Positions 1 to 14,196 of a stretch of DNA of 64,000 nucleotides are shown one piece after another. The notes beneath the pieces are model-generated. The model did not search any database, was not told where the DNA came from, and saw nothing but the letters and a program-made list of their open reading frames with translations. The stretch's first letter is position 1. Each line of letters starts with the position of its first letter. A program made the translations under genes and the position numbers. The stretch is taken from NCBI GenBank assembly GCA_013399695.1, contig VXAU01001093.1:248001-312000 (forward strand), given 5' to 3'. The stretch is from Formicarius rufipectus. Taxonomy: Eukaryota > Chordata > Aves > Passeriformes > Formicariidae.

Positions 1-3000
1 AAAGAGAAAAATTATCTTCTACCTTTATAGATCATATTGCCCTTGAAGAGAGTTTTTTGTTTTATCTTCTCTGCAGAAAATGGGAATGTATTGACTTATT
101 GCACAGACTGAACAGATATTAATGAGAGTAAGGAAGTTATAACACAATATGAGAATGTATCTATACTGAAATAAAAACAAGGAGGAACCTTCTATGATTT
201 TTCAAACAGGTAGACATAAAATACCACAGCAATGGGATTATAAACACCTATATTACAATGTATTGCTGTGGTCTAACCTCAGACAGCAAGTAAGCACCAC
301 CAAGCTGCTCACTCCCTCCCTCCTGGTGCAATGTGAGAGAGAGTTAAGTTAGAAGGGTTAAAGCAAGAAAACTTGTGGATTGAGATAAGACAGTTTAAGA
401 GGTAAAGCAAAAGCTGTGCACACAAAGAATTCATTCACCACTTCCCATGGGCAGGCAGGTATTCAGTCATCTCCAAAAGAGCAGGTTTCCAACACATGTA
501 ATTGGTGACTCAGGAAGACAAACACCGTCAGTTTGAACACCCCTCCCTTCCTTCTTCTTCCTTCACCTTCACATGCTGAGCATGATGCCATATATTACAG
601 GATATTTTTCTGGTCAGTTGGCATCAGCTGTCCCAGCTGTGTCCCCTGTCACCTTCCCATACAGCGCCAGTCCACTCACTGGTGGGGTAGGGTAAGAGGC
701 AGAAAAGGCCCTGTGTCTGGGCTGCTCAGGAATAATGAAAATACCTCTGTGTTCCCAACGTTGTTTCAGTCACAAATCCAAATCATGATCCTGTAGAGCT
801 ACTGTGAATGAAATAAACTCTACTCCAGCCAAACTCAGCACACACACATAAACACAGAGATATGTGTCAGGAGAAACATGCAATACAGTCACGGAAAATC
901 TGAAATGATAGTTTACAATTTGAGCGATCAGCAACACAAGAAACACCATGTCTGCAACCTTAAATTCTGAATCCTGTGTATAAGTCTACTTATCTAACTA
1001 GAACCACTCAAGGACACCTTCTCAAGGCTTTCAGGGCATTGACCATAGAAACCTTTGTTCTACTTTCTTCAAAGGTTTGTATAAAATAGTTTATTTCTAA
1101 AATTGAAAAATTGCATGAGAACTGCTGTTCACCAGTAATATTTTTAGAACAACTCTGCACTTCAGTTTTTCTTCAATATTTCCTCAACTCTACTTTAGCC
1201 ATCTACCACTGGAGAGCTTTACAAATGAAGCGTGAAATAGTTTAAAGAGTTACAAAACTAATGGTTGTTATAAACTATTTCCAGTTCCACTGTGTTTTAT
1301 ACTGCAGATGCATTGGTACGTGAATGCCACAGAGCTGAAAGCTAAGTATCTTGCTCTGTTGGGCAAAGTGCTCTGTGTAAGAGACAGAAACCAAGAAGAA
1401 TGTAGTTGGAGACTAACACAAATGACAGAAGCTTGGGAAGAAGACTTGGGTAGACTGAGTCCAGATGAGGGACTCAAGGGAAGATATGGGTGAAATATTG
1501 CATTAAAGAGTTTGTTAAGTATGTTAAGACTGAATTTAAAAAAGAGACCAAACTGCCAATGACAACTGTTGAATTTCCTTAAAAGGTACACTAAGCTGTT
1601 TTTTGCATTCATTTACCAGGAATTGTTTCAAGAGCTGTCAAGTCCATGCCACCATAAAGTATTGTTTTCACCAAGGCTCCCATGCCTGATGGAGCAGCCA
1701 TATGCTGCTGAGCACCACAGAAGCTGACAAATCAGAGGACTACAAGATGCCAAATCCCAGCAAGCAGACAACTGTCCTGTAGGTATCCCTATTTCTCATT
1801 GCACACATGGCCAGATGCTAACGATAACTGACAATCACAGTTCTAGACCTCAGTCAAGCAATACGCTCTGTGTCTCGGCAGTGCCATACGCAGAGCTCTG
1901 GGAGGGCACACAAACTTTGCATGCAGTCTTGGGGCTCTGTCTTTCTATCTTTATCAGCAGCATCTTACCAGTTTGCAGCTCACAGACCAAAGTGAATTAC
2001 TGGGGCTTAGCATTACACACTGTCTGATTCATTCTCACTGCATGCATGCTCTTAAGCACAAGAAGCAAAACATGAACTGCATTTAGTAAGAAATGTTTAC
2101 CATCAAAAGTCTGTGTCTGTGGATTTTGTCCTCTGTTTACCACAGGCCACGAACACAATTACCACAGTTCATATGATGGCTGGAAGCTTATTAAGCCAGG
2201 GTAACTCACTTCGGTATCTGGTCCTTCTTTCATTAGAAGTGACAACATTTTTGCCATTTTGAGGTTTTGGGATAAAGAAAATAGATAGATCCTGAAGAAG
2301 TGAACATGTACAGGGAAAGAGCAAGAAAGGAAACAGCAACAGAGAGATGCCCATGAGAAATTATGAATCAGAAATCTGCAGGAAAGAAACAGACCTGAGG
2401 TTCCGCTGTTACCCACAAACTTATAGAAAAACTCCTTAAGTTAAAATTTGGTCTAAAGACTACAAATGAAATTTGGAACTGAATTTCTAAGAGTTTAGAT
2501 GGTGCTCAGGCTCTGTTCTGGGCTTAGCACATCAGAAAGAAAGGCAGGTGCTTCAGCCAGCACCCTGTTGTATCTGAACCAGCTTCTAAAGCTTCAAGAA
2601 AATTGCCACAGTGATGGATCAAATCAGGCAGCCACATGGTAGCTCTCAGCCCAAATACATCTCACAGCACAGCTTTCTCTCTCCTCTGTAAAACACTAAC
2701 GTGCCCCTAGTCAGCCTATATGTGTGGTCAGATTACACCCAAGGGGGCATAACTCACTGTGGCAGTGTTGTAGATTAGCATCAAACCCAGCAAAGACTAT
2801 GAAGTCAGACATGGCCACACTTACGCTGTCCCCAGGTCCAGGGGCAGCTAAACTATCTCAGTACAGCACAGTGTCAGGGATGTAGCAAGCATGCCAGAGC
2901 CAGCTGGAGCACTTGGTAATCACTAGCTGTGAGGAGCATGGAGCATCCATACATGGGCAAGCCAAGCGCTGGGCTCAGCAGCACCAAGCACTGAGCCGAG

Positions 3001-3702
3001 CTATCCCCTGCAGAGGCCTCCATGTGTCACGAGTCAGGCTTGCCAGCATGCCTGGAGAGCTCAGCAAGTCAGATGCTGTATCACATGAAGATTAAGACTT
3101 AATCTAGTGGCATGTTCACCTCTGCTTCCCCTCTCTTTTCTTTTCAACACTGTATTTCCTCCTCCACTGCCTCTGCATCAGAGAATTTGTCCTTTTATTG
3201 TCCCTGCCCAAACACAGCATCCTCCCATATATTCTTTATTCATCACCTCACCACAGCGCCTCAGCAATCTATCCATCAAAGGAACATGTCAGGGATTGTG
3301 AAAATTTAGCTTTTCCAAAAAAAGCCTTCTAATACAGGAGTTGCAAGGGCTTCCTCCCCTCCTCCAACCATCACAAGGAACACAGCAGCCCCCACAATCC
3401 AGAATAACACTATATTGTCTTACAAAGACCCTGACACCAGACACTTGGCTGGAGAAAAGACTGGCTACTGACCACAATGAAGCCGGGCATCTCTGAATCT
3501 CTCCACTGGGCTGTAAAGTTTAGTGCATCAGCCTAAAAGACAGAGTTGGGAGATTTCTCCTGTGCAGCAAATGCAGAGCTAAACCCTGAACAGATTGTCC
3601 ATAACTCAAATTACCCTTCTAGCATTCCCATCAGTGACTGAGCAGTGGGCAAAACAAGCATTTTGCTAAGTCACCACCTACAGTTTGGATTTTTATTTAT
3701 TT

Positions 3703-3752
3703 AAAAAACAAACAAACAAACAAAACCAAAAAACAAACAAACAAAAAACCCC
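3703..3752 (-). repeat. A/C-only tract (G/T on the minus strand)
   Basis: Runs of AAAC and AAAAC end in CCCC. A matching TGTTTGTTTG tract at 3844-3863 makes a 20-bp perfect inverted repeat with 3699-3718. Confidence 0.75.
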
Positions 3753-5793
3753 AAGTTCAGATCATGAAAGAAAAAAACTCAGAACTGCTAAGTACAGTCT
3801 ATTGGCAAAAGATTGAGAGGTCTTGCAACACTATAGATTTTTCTGTTTGTTTGTTTTTTAAATTCAGGATGAAGACTGGAAAATGAAGGAAATAAAGTTC
3901 TGATGGATTTGACTCCAGCAGTCAAAGAATATAATTTATCAAGTCAACCATTCTAGCAACTCTGCTCTCCTTTCACACCAAATGATGAGGGACTGTTACC
4001 AACTGTGCGGCAATGTATCCTCAGGTTTTATTATTTTGAATCTCATTTTTTAGTGGATTTTACCAGAACCAATATTATTCTTGCCAGCTTTAAAGGTGCC
4101 AATGACAGGCTGCTGAATGGGGACAGCAGTTTCTTTTTCAGGCACTAGCTATACTTTAACCTCTAATTTCCCCACTTTCCTCCACCTTTTCTTCTGTACA
4201 GACTTTTGTTTCTGAAAAGATACGAACAGGGACAATTTAAGAATTCACTTTCTACAAGTTAATTTCATGGCACTTAGCAGACAAAGTGAAGCAACTTAAA
4301 TGCAAGCTTATTATTATAAGTAGATTCAAGCACTTGTCATCCTGGTGACTTTTGTCTCCATGCCTGAAACCACATTCGATATATAACTGGAGGGAGAAGT
4401 GCAAAGTGTGATTTCAATTTTGCATTTGCACATGTATTTTTCTTAATTTAATTTGGACCATTTTATTGTCACTTCTCAGCCTCAACATATTATATAACGG
4501 CTTTTCAAAAGCAAAATTATACTCTATATAGCTGCCCACCATGTACTTTTTAATACTCAAGTCTGAATATTGACTAGTGGATAAGACTGTTGCATGCCAC
4601 ATTCCACACATTTTTCATGTACCCAGTATACATGATACTTCCTCTGATTCCACCTTAAAGATGCTTCTAAGGTACTTTCCCATTCCCAATTGCTCTCACA
4701 CATTGAGACTGAGAGTTTGCATGGAAATAACTCACACAAGAGCCTTCAAAAGAGACTCTAGCTCCTGCTTTGCTGACAGGAAAACCTTATCCTGACTGTT
4801 TCCAAAAAGATAGCCAGTAGCACAGAAGTTGGAATAGAGATCCTCCTTGGCACAGAGGTATCCTGCTTGGGCCATTCATGTTCCTTCCTCTATACATGTT
4901 TCAGAAAGCCTACATCTAGTTAAAGCTAGTCTCTGTGTTTTTTCTTCTACTGTGACTTCAGCTCCCCAACTGCTCTGGTTATCCCAGAGCCTGAAAACCT
5001 GTACTGTTGCGAGGGTGTTCCAATATTTTAGTTTTAAAGACCATATTTAAAAAATTGGTGGCTAAAAGGCTGAGTCAACTTTATCTTTGCTAAAATGATA
5101 TTTTAATCTGAGGTCTTCCTTGAAATGTAACTTGATATAACAGAACAAAGTAGTAATGAATGAAATAATTTTTGTTTTGAGAATAAATATCTCCCCTTGT
5201 CTGCTTCAGTATTTCACATGCTATCTACCAATTTAATCTGGGTTATTTAAGGAAATTGCAGTTTAAGCAGCTTCAAACTGACAGCTTTCAAGGGAAGGAT
5301 GCAAACCCCAGCCTTTTTCACTTCATTTTTTTGAGTATTTGCACCACTCACATTACATGGTTCCTTTTTGGAACATCCCTTTTCCTCAGTAACTACTAAT
5401 GCAGACATTAATTTGCACACTTGAGATTCAGCGTTTTTAATTAATTCTTTGTTAGAACTTTATGAAGACACAGAGAGAATCTTTTGTATTACATAGACAA
5501 AAATATTATGCTGTTCTTGCAGTAGGTTCACAACACCTTTAGCTCTGCAAGCATCATAAAAGATGAAAATGGGAACAAAAGTTTACTTAGTTTTGGGGGG
5601 TTTCCCAAAATCTGGTCAGAATTTGTATGACTAACTTACCCTGGCCTTAAATTCTACAGGAAGCTCTGGCTAACCATGAGTTATTCACCTAACCTATACC
5701 AGGGGGTTTATATGCCAGACAAAAACTGGGCAAAGACAGTTATGCCACAGGGAAAACGACCACTATTCCCCTGTCCCCCACCACCCCCATCCT

Positions 5794-5850
5794 CCAAAAC
5801 CAAACCAAACCAAAGGAAAAAAAAGCAATAAACCCCCCAACCAAACAGCC
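5794..5850 (-). repeat. A/C-rich tract (AAACC units)
   Basis: AAACC units are followed by an A-rich stretch and CCCCCC. It is the minus-strand counterpart of the G/T tracts elsewhere in the window. Confidence 0.65.
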
Positions 5851-7033
5851 AGAAAATGCATGCAGCGCAAATACGTAAGCCAATTAGGGCTGTCCTCACT
5901 GTTCTTTGGATATATGGCACTGTGAGGGCAGGCAAGACAGAGGGTCTCTCATATTTGGAAGTGGGAGAAAATAGACTGTAACTAAGGAACTGTTTTATCT
6001 GCTGAAAGTCAGTCATTAAAGTGCTGGTGGAATTCAAAGGGACACAGCTCTCAATAGTCTCTGTATCATCACTACCTAGTAGTCAAGCATTCATGGGTTA
6101 CAGTGGACAGCTGCTGATCACTGCTTGCCATCACCTGACTGCCACCTCCTTCACAGTGTGGCTCCACCTTCTTCATCCAGAAAAAAAAAGGGAAAGGAAA
6201 CCAAAACAGACTGCAGTTTCCCTCAGCTGCACTTCGAAAGCTGTGAGAAAAAGAAGCAAGCTAAGTAAAATCAGCACATAGTAATAATAAGAGCATTTCA
6301 TGCACTGTTTCTAGAACCAAAATAAAATAAAAAAAGCACATCCGGGGAAAAAGACTAAACAATTAGCTCTGGTCAGCTAAGCATATTTGCATTAAACATA
6401 CGTGCATAAAATACACACACACTAATTTCAGTTTCTATTCTGTATTATATCTGCAAGACACAGCTTATACAAGCTATCTCAGAATTGTTACTGGAAAACC
6501 AGAGATGAACTGAGAATAGATCCCAATAAAGCACAAAATGAAATTGAGGGCTAAAGTTTGGTTTTACTTTTGTCAGTATGAGATTGCTGGAAGTTGTTCT
6601 GTGTCCTTGACTGCATTCAGATCAGTGCTGGAATGCAGCCTATATCCATCTCTTAAGGCAAAGGAAGTATTTTTAGGCTTTCCAGAATGAAATATTAGGA
6701 GAAACAGAAAACACGGAGCTAGAACCAGATTTGAAATTTCAGTTCGAAAAAAGATGCCAGGAGACAGACACTGCATATGCCAATATCCAGCATAGAGAAC
6801 TGGCCACTGCCACTGCACAGGGTGTGCGCCATGCCGTCATGAAGCCTGATGGAACAACTCAGGTCCCATATAGGAAGCCTGAAGAAAATGATAACATGTT
6901 GCTTGTGCACTCAGCCCCATTCACAGGCTCTCTGTAAAGTATTTCCACCTCTAGATGTGTACAACTTGTCAAAGTTGGAGAACGGATACCCAATACACAT
7001 AACATCATCTTTGTCAGGCTGCTTGTTACTTAC

Positions 7034-7152
7034 TACCGCTCTTGCTGATGTTGGTTGAATGACACTTGGCTGCTTCGTTCCTCTTCAGATGTTGTAAACC
7101 TCTGCTTGTTTTCATCCTTCTCTGTCTTCTTGTTGCCATTCAAAGGGTAACT
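7034..7152 (-). other. Candidate unidentified coding exon
   Basis: The minus strand reads catcag|AGT, then 39 open codons plus two bases, then a strong donor GTAAGT at 7033-7028. The peptide is rich in K, E, N and Q, including NKKTEKDENKQ and SEEERSSQ. A stop codon immediately after the donor in the same frame would be removed by splicing. The strand is right for EPSTI1, which is charged and coiled-coil, but I cannot align this peptide to it. It could equally be a chance frame. Confidence 0.2.
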
Positions 7153-10100
7153 CTGATGGGAAACTGGAGTACTGGAGCCAGCAGCTGTCCCGTACCTGTT
7201 GCCTTCCCTCCATCCTCTAACCCCAGACATTGCTTTGGGAGTACTTTGCCTTGTCAGAAATGAGTATTGCTGCTAAGGCTAGGGATGGACTCAAACCTTT
7301 GGAGTTACCACAAACTGGTTTCAATTCCTCGTAAGCCCCACCCCTGACTGAACTTTCAGTTGTCAGGAGCGCAAATACATGTACTGGTTTCTGAGTCGTC
7401 CTCCAGCTGAAGCTCAAGTTTGATCATCTCAATCACAGCACCTAGGAAGACAGGAGTCACAGGTAGGGGACCGCAGAGTGGATTTGTACAAATAAACTAG
7501 ACAACAACGTTTGTGCAGTCTTGGAATAGACTGTTTCAGCATAAGCATGGTGAGGTCTGGCTCAACACCATATTTCTGACAACATTTTACCCCAGCTCAT
7601 CAAATATTCCTATATTTGGAATAACTCTTGGGGTTTACTGGTTTCTGTTTTGTACAAGTGTACAAAGAAAGATGGAAACTAAAAACTAACCCTCAGATAA
7701 ATCCTAAGGCAATGGTCCTGCACATCTCCAATTCTGCCTTTCAGTTCTGCTCAATCAGAGAACTTCTTTACTTTGACTTTTTAATTCAACCTGAATAGAG
7801 GAAAAATACCTCTTCCACTTAGCCAAAATGCAGCTCTCTTCAGTGATCACATCTGACCAGTGATACTGTATCTATGGGATCTGCCGAGCTGGGATAACCA
7901 GTAACCTTCTTAATATCATTAGCAAAATAAAAATGTTTGGCAACTTCTAACCCAAGCAAAAAATAATTAATAATGCTACTCCACCTTAATGCAGCAGAGC
8001 TAGGGAAATACAGCTCCACACACGCAGATCTTGTTAGGTTTTGTTCTCAGCTAATCGAGATGCAATAAAAACATACTGCTGAAGGGATTATTGTGTGGTT
8101 GAGTTTCCTGACTGCCTTGGTCTTACAGCACACCCCACAAATGCTGAGGAAGGAACAAAATAAAGTGCCACATGGAAAGCCACAGGCTGCCTGCTGGTTG
8201 TAATGCTCCTTGGGGTACTGTACGGGAGCAGCACACCTCCCAGATGTGCCACATCCAGAAAGACATATCTCCTAGGGCTGCACCAAGGAGGCAGCATCAA
8301 TAGTCTCTCCCTCCCACCATCCCTCCTAACATGCCCTGAAGCAGAGATGATCTTCATTTGTACATATAACATTTTGTACAGACACTGGAATGCAATGGCA
8401 GTGTGTTGTAAAGGGGTGGACTGGTGTATAGTCCCTTGCGCCACTTCTCTCCACAAATACATTTTTTTATATTTTATGTACAAGGTGCTGGGAAATGAAA
8501 GTGAGGATCAAACTTACTACCTTTTGTAGAACTTCAGTGTCAATACAGGTGGTGTAGAGGCACTATAAGAAGTACAAGAATAATAGCAAAGTCATGTTTG
8601 AGGACTGCAAACCTTTGTGCAATAACAGCTGTGCCTACAGACACTCTATCTGGTAATAATTCAGCTTCAACATCTGGAGTCTTCTTATCTGTGCAGATTG
8701 ATGCCTTAATAACTCATATTTAATTACAAAAATTGATCATAATTTATGTGGTCACTGCTGCTGTATCTTTAATCCTACAATGTTACATAAAATTCAGATC
8801 TAGTATCTTTTTCCTGTTGAAATGTAGAAACCTTTGGCTGAAAACAGTAACTGTGGAATCTAAATACTTTACATCTACAGTGCTCAAAAAAAGACGGATG
8901 TAAAATGAACTCAAGCACTAGAAGCTCGATCACTTACATCGCTCCAACGCTCATTTATTTCACAGCTCTGTTGTGGACAATCCAAACTAACTCTCTCCAG
9001 GAAGGGTCCAGGCCTGACTCTAAGAATGGTTTATGCCAGACATGATGCCCAGTCACTATTAATGACTGTACCAGATTTAACTTTCTGTACCCAAAACAGC
9101 TCTCCAGCACTGTCCCAGCAATCTCTGCATTTCAAATGCATCCCATGTGCCTCTGTGTGATACTCCATTCATCAGCCCTTCAGTTTCATGCTACTAAAAA
9201 ACAACATTTCATGGGCTGTAACCCATCCCTCCTATGACACATGGAGCTGAAATATCCCTCAAAATAATAATTAAGTTTTAGAGTCATGGCAGTACTGCCT
9301 AAGGCTTTCAGGACACTTGGACTTTAAGTACGAAGGACATGCATATTGTGTCCACTAGGATCAACCTAGTCACTTAGCTACTCCTGGTCCAGTGGAGGCT
9401 AGTCTTGGGCAGCATATGTTATGATTAAATCTGTGCTAGCTGGATTTAAGAAAAAGGATCAGACTCCAGCCCTATTTTATTTAGTGTTGTAGTTGCTAAA
9501 TAGATGATAAAACATCAGAATGCTAATGTATTCATCCTCCTGAAGCATGTAAATGTCACCAAATCTCAACCCTTCCCAAATTCTCCATAAGAATTTTAAT
9601 TCAGTGCCTATATTTTTCTAGAACTACCAAATACTGACTGCCTATTCCACCCAATGGTTTATGTTTATAGTTGTCTTACATTCCTAACTGGTTCTGATGC
9701 TGTGACACATTGGTCCTTGCTAGCAAGCGAGCATGGACACAGCTGCTAGCTCACTACCTCCCTGTCAGTGGGACAGGGAAGAAAACAGGAAAAGGAGAAA
9801 AGTCATTTGTCAAAATAAAGCTTTTTTTTTTTTTTTTTCCTGTAAAGCTCCGTTGCCTCCAGCTATTAGCAAAATTTTTTATTTTATTTTGTTGGAGGTA
9901 GAAAGATAAAAATTTTCTTCCTTTTACTTGGAAAAATCCCTTCAGTGGACATGTGGAATATTAAGAATCAGCATATTCCCTACCTCACTTGTGTTTTTCA
10001 TGAAATTGCAATAATAAACCAAAATAACATTCTGTACTGAAACTTTATTTCCAACTCAGCAGCACTATGAACTATACCAAAAATGCGAGGTATCAGAGAT

Positions 10101-13100
10101 CCTTTCTTTCTATAAAGGATACTCAGAATCCCAGTCAGCCATGTCATCATTTCTTTGGGAATGTCATGAAAGAAACAGTATTAAAAACCCCATAAAATTA
10201 AAACAATGCAATGCCCCCTATCTTTTGTTCCCTGAAAACACCTGTTCATTCTTCATTATTTCAGATTTTAAGGTTTTGCATTTTTAAGTTTTCTTTCCAC
10301 AACCATAGAGCTAAGATTTTTATTTAATCCAAGGAGACTAGAAGCCTCCTTGGCTTTTAAGCCTGAAGAAAAGCATCAAACTGCAGGAGACCTTTGAAAA
10401 GACAGCCAGGACTGGCAAGCTTTTCTGCAGCCCCCTCTCTATTTTTCCCAGGAGGTGCTATCAGGAGGATTTGGTCGCTGGAGAACTGCTTTTTCCTCTG
10501 CTGTCAGTGCTAAAATACTTAGTCCAGCAGCTGAATATGATGCTCAAGGGTTCACATACAAAGCTTTTTCCCAGGATATTTTGGCTAAATAGATAAGACA
10601 CGCAGCTGAATATACTACAGAGCATATGCATGCAATTGATCATTGGGAACATATGCCCGTATTTCAGGGCAATGGCAAACAATGGCAAATATACCTAGAG
10701 GCATATCTATGATTAGCACTGCATATAGAGTTTTTATACCACGATGGGAAACTAAAAATTGAGTTTTGAGAGATGCATTTTACCATACCAAGGTTTTCCT
10801 GGGTGAGTACAGTACCTTGCTGTACAATTGGTTCTGAACAGAAAACCTTAAACTAGACAAGAATTGTTCAGCTTGACCTGTAAAATGCCTATGGCAAGCA
10901 AAATACCTGAGTTCACTATAGACCAAAACCACAAAACATTAATATGAATGAAAGCTGTAGTATCACTTTTAGTTCTGTGCACTTGACAGAAAATGTTTTG
11001 TTAGAAGCAAGCTTGCTGTGTTGTGGGGACACTGCAATTCTGCAGGGTTGATAGCACTAATTGTTATAGCTCAGGATGACGGAGAAGAGAAATTTCTCTG
11101 CTTCACGAAGAGGTAGTCCCAAAAGTAGGGTAAAATGTCAACATCTGTCCATGATTTATTCTTGTTTAGATTTAGGACTGGAATTTGTCAGGTTCAGCAG
11201 AAAGAATGCCATTAGCTTTGACAAGTGCATGTGTGTGTATGTGTTGGGTAATCTATTTAGAAGATGTAAAATGCTGTACACACATCCCATTTTATTGCAA
11301 AAGGCTGAAATTGACAGTACACGTCAAAAACTATCATCTCCCACAGTCTAAAAGAAAATTGACCCTTGCTTTCTCTACAGTACCCTTCAGCATTATAGCA
11401 GGTCCACCTGTCCTTTAGCTAATACTACTTCAGAAAATGGAAGTGGAGATTGAAAATCTAATTGACCTGATGTTCAGAACTTGTTGTATTGAGGTCCAGA
11501 AGTAGTGCCTGAAGATTATTGCTACATTTTAGGAGTATTCTCATGCCTGGAGAGTGCTATGAATATCTATATTGCTATATAAGTAATAGTAAATAATAAA
11601 GCAGGGTTATTTTAAAGGTCTGATGTTATAAAAATAATCAGGACTACAAATGAATGCTGTATACCATTAAAAATGCCTGAAATGATTCTATTCCAAGAGG
11701 CAAAATTAACTGGTAAACTACACAAATGCTACCAGAAACAAAGAACCCTAACAGCTATTACTCCAGCATTGTGTCCAGAAGGAAAAAAATACTTGAGAAG
11801 CTTGGCAGTTTTAAAATAGTATTTGCAAGATTCCTGAATAGATTTTTTTAATAGTTTTTAAAGCAGAGGAGATTTACTTATTCACAAAAATACCTGAACC
11901 TTTTCTCATATATGCCATCATGTTCAAGGAATAATTGTACTCTTGTAACTCCTGAAGGCCGTGATTAGTTCCAGTTTAAGATTTTGTATTATATACTACT
12001 TTGTTGTACCTAGTCAATCAAATGTGTCATACAGACAGTTATTACAGTATCTAGAAAGAACATTACATTCTTTATTGTCTAATGTTTCTGAATAAAGAAA
12101 TTAGCAGAAGCCCACAGCTCATGCCTCTTTTCGTTTTTACAATATATTGTGGTGATTAAATATACAAATGCTTGTAGGAGCAATTAACTCTTCCAATCTC
12201 TAATCCAGGTGCAGCGGCTGGGAAGATTTATTCTTCATTCACTTGTATGTACATGACAATTCAGCAAGGCTCAAGTACTGACTACCAGTTTTATATGATA
12301 TGCCTCATGATTTCCTTGATAACTCTCAATAATACTCTCTCTTCTGTCTGACCTCAGAAACTTTAATCTTTAGCGTGAAACTTTGGTCCCTGCTGTTCTA
12401 ATTATTCTGGTCAGATGCTACATTTACTGGTACTTTGGAAATTCTCAATGGTAAAAGGTAAATCCAAAACACACACACACATCCCTTATTATCAATTTCA
12501 CAAGATTTAATCTGGTATCTGTTTCTAGATCCTCCTTTATTCTCGACAGCTTCTTGCCAGCATTAATCCTGACTGCAACATGGAATACTGTGGCACAGAC
12601 TGGGAGAGTAATTTATAGGAAAAGTATGCAGACAATTAACTTAAATGGCAGAACAAATCTGGACAACATTGCTACACATTAATAGTGACAATATGCTGGA
12701 ACATACTAGTGTTTAGTATTAAATTAAATAGCAATGGACAGATTGTCTCTTCCAGCACCATCCTGTGCATAAACAGCACACAGCTGTGCCCTGCTGAGAG
12801 GAGCTCTGAGAGAACATAACCAAAGACCCAGCTGCTTTACTTCCTCCCCTCCTTGCTTCCAAGGGAAACAACCTACAGTCTCTCACATCTGGCAAATGAT
12901 ACATTTTCCTTGTGTTGATTATCTGGTTTGCTCTGCTTAATCAATATGGTTCACAGTCCAGAGAGCAGAAGCACTCATACTAGTGTGGTTGGTGATACGA
13001 GAAAGATGTTCAGAGAACTGCTTTCTGTCTTCAAGCTTGCCTAGATTTCCTTGGATGGATCATAGTATGATTCAGTGTCTTTAAAAGCCAAATTTTGATG

Positions 13101-14024
13101 CCTTTACAATGATACATGTCCTGAGTACATTGGTTATAACTTCCTTGCAAAGGTGATCAAGGAGATGACAAGGGGAAATGCTCTCTTGGTTCCAGCACTT
13201 AGAAATGTGGAAGAATGTGGCTGCTGTGACCACGAGACAGTAGTATTATGGCAAAATAGCAGATTCACAACTATAGATTAATGAGACCCTGTTCAGGTGT
13301 CTTCGGGATCAGCTTCGAAAATTAAGAAACAGACCCTGAATTCCAAAACTTTCAGTTTATTATTTTTTAAACTGGGTTTGCTAACAAAAAAAGTAGTGAC
13401 ATGCTCTTCTGCATTATTTCTATGCAAATAAATGAATACAAAACAATTAGTTGGGGAAATTTTTTTTGATTGGTGTTTTAATAAAAACATCATTTTAATT
13501 GATGTTTAAAATAGGTTTTAAGTTTCCAAGAAAATTAATGCCACCAAAGGTTTAAAATAGTAATCATATATATGATCGTATATGTCCAATGAAGAAGCAA
13601 AAATGGATCATCATACAACTTCCAATTACTTCTGTGCAGTAACAGGCTGACAACTCTTGCACAGGGAGGGATGCGCAGGGGAACATCTGCACACGGGGGC
13701 ACTGAAAGCGCCGGCATTTCCAGAACAAAATGTAAACACACTGAAACATATGCACACATCAGCTGGGGCGTGAGCACATAAATATTAAAATGCATTTTTA
13801 GTGAGTGGTGGTTCCCCCTCCTCCCCCGATGAATTTACCCTTTCATTTACATATGTATGTGTGTGTGTGCCCCCTGAAATCCTGTATTCACGAGATGGAC
13901 ACAACTCATTTCCGTGTGAACTGAGTGTTTCCTCTCCTCCTTACTCTATTTTAAAAAATAATGTATGAACTATCCCCCCCGCTTCCCTCCCCGTCTCCCC
14001 TCGGGACGTGCCGCCCCGGCCCCG

Positions 14025-14040
14025 CCCCTCGCGCGAGGGG
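14025..14040. promoter_or_regulatory. Perfect 16-bp palindrome in the DNAJC15 promoter
   Basis: CCCCTCGCGCGAGGGG equals its own reverse complement and overlaps the GC box. Its core TCGCGCGA contains E2F-like TCGCGC on both strands. It could bind a dimeric factor or help set a bidirectional start site. The palindrome is seen directly; the binding role is inferred. Confidence 0.45.
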
Positions 14041-14109
14041 AGGCGCTTCGCGGCCCGTCCCGCCGCGCGGTTTGTCCCTCCGGCCGGCCCGTAGCGCCCG
14101 CCGCCCGCC

Positions 14110-14196
14110 ATGGAGGGTGCTGAGGGCCTGCGCTATGCCGAGTACAGCCGGGCCCCTGCGGGCGGCCGGGGCCAGGCCGAGCTGGACCGCGGGCTG
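14110..14196 (+). CDS. DNAJC15: DNAJC15 exon 1 coding part
   Basis: It encodes residues 1-29, from MEGAEGLRYAEY to ELDRGL. The ATG at 14110 sits in a strong Kozak context (cccgccATGG) inside a CpG island. The donor is ctg|GTGAGC, intron phase 0. The frame stays open past the donor to 14352, but the readthrough is not related to the protein, so the splice is preferred. The start is chosen because LRYAEY follows within seven residues, as in other vertebrate DNAJC15 proteins. The tail between AEY and the membrane helix is rich in G, A and R and shorter than in human. Confidence 0.95.

Larger units (their letters stand above)
1..13960. other. Upstream intergenic DNA, no recognised gene
   Basis: This AT-rich, CpG-poor DNA holds only short unrelated frames. 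It contains A/C tracts at 3703-3752 and 5794-5850, a T run at about 9820-9838, a short CA run at about 12470-12482 and a short TG run at about 13858-13869. One weak minus-strand candidate exon lies at 7034-7152. EPSTI1 would be expected on the minus strand upstream of DNAJC15 by vertebrate synteny, but I could not match any of its coiled-coil exons here. Confidence 0.6.
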
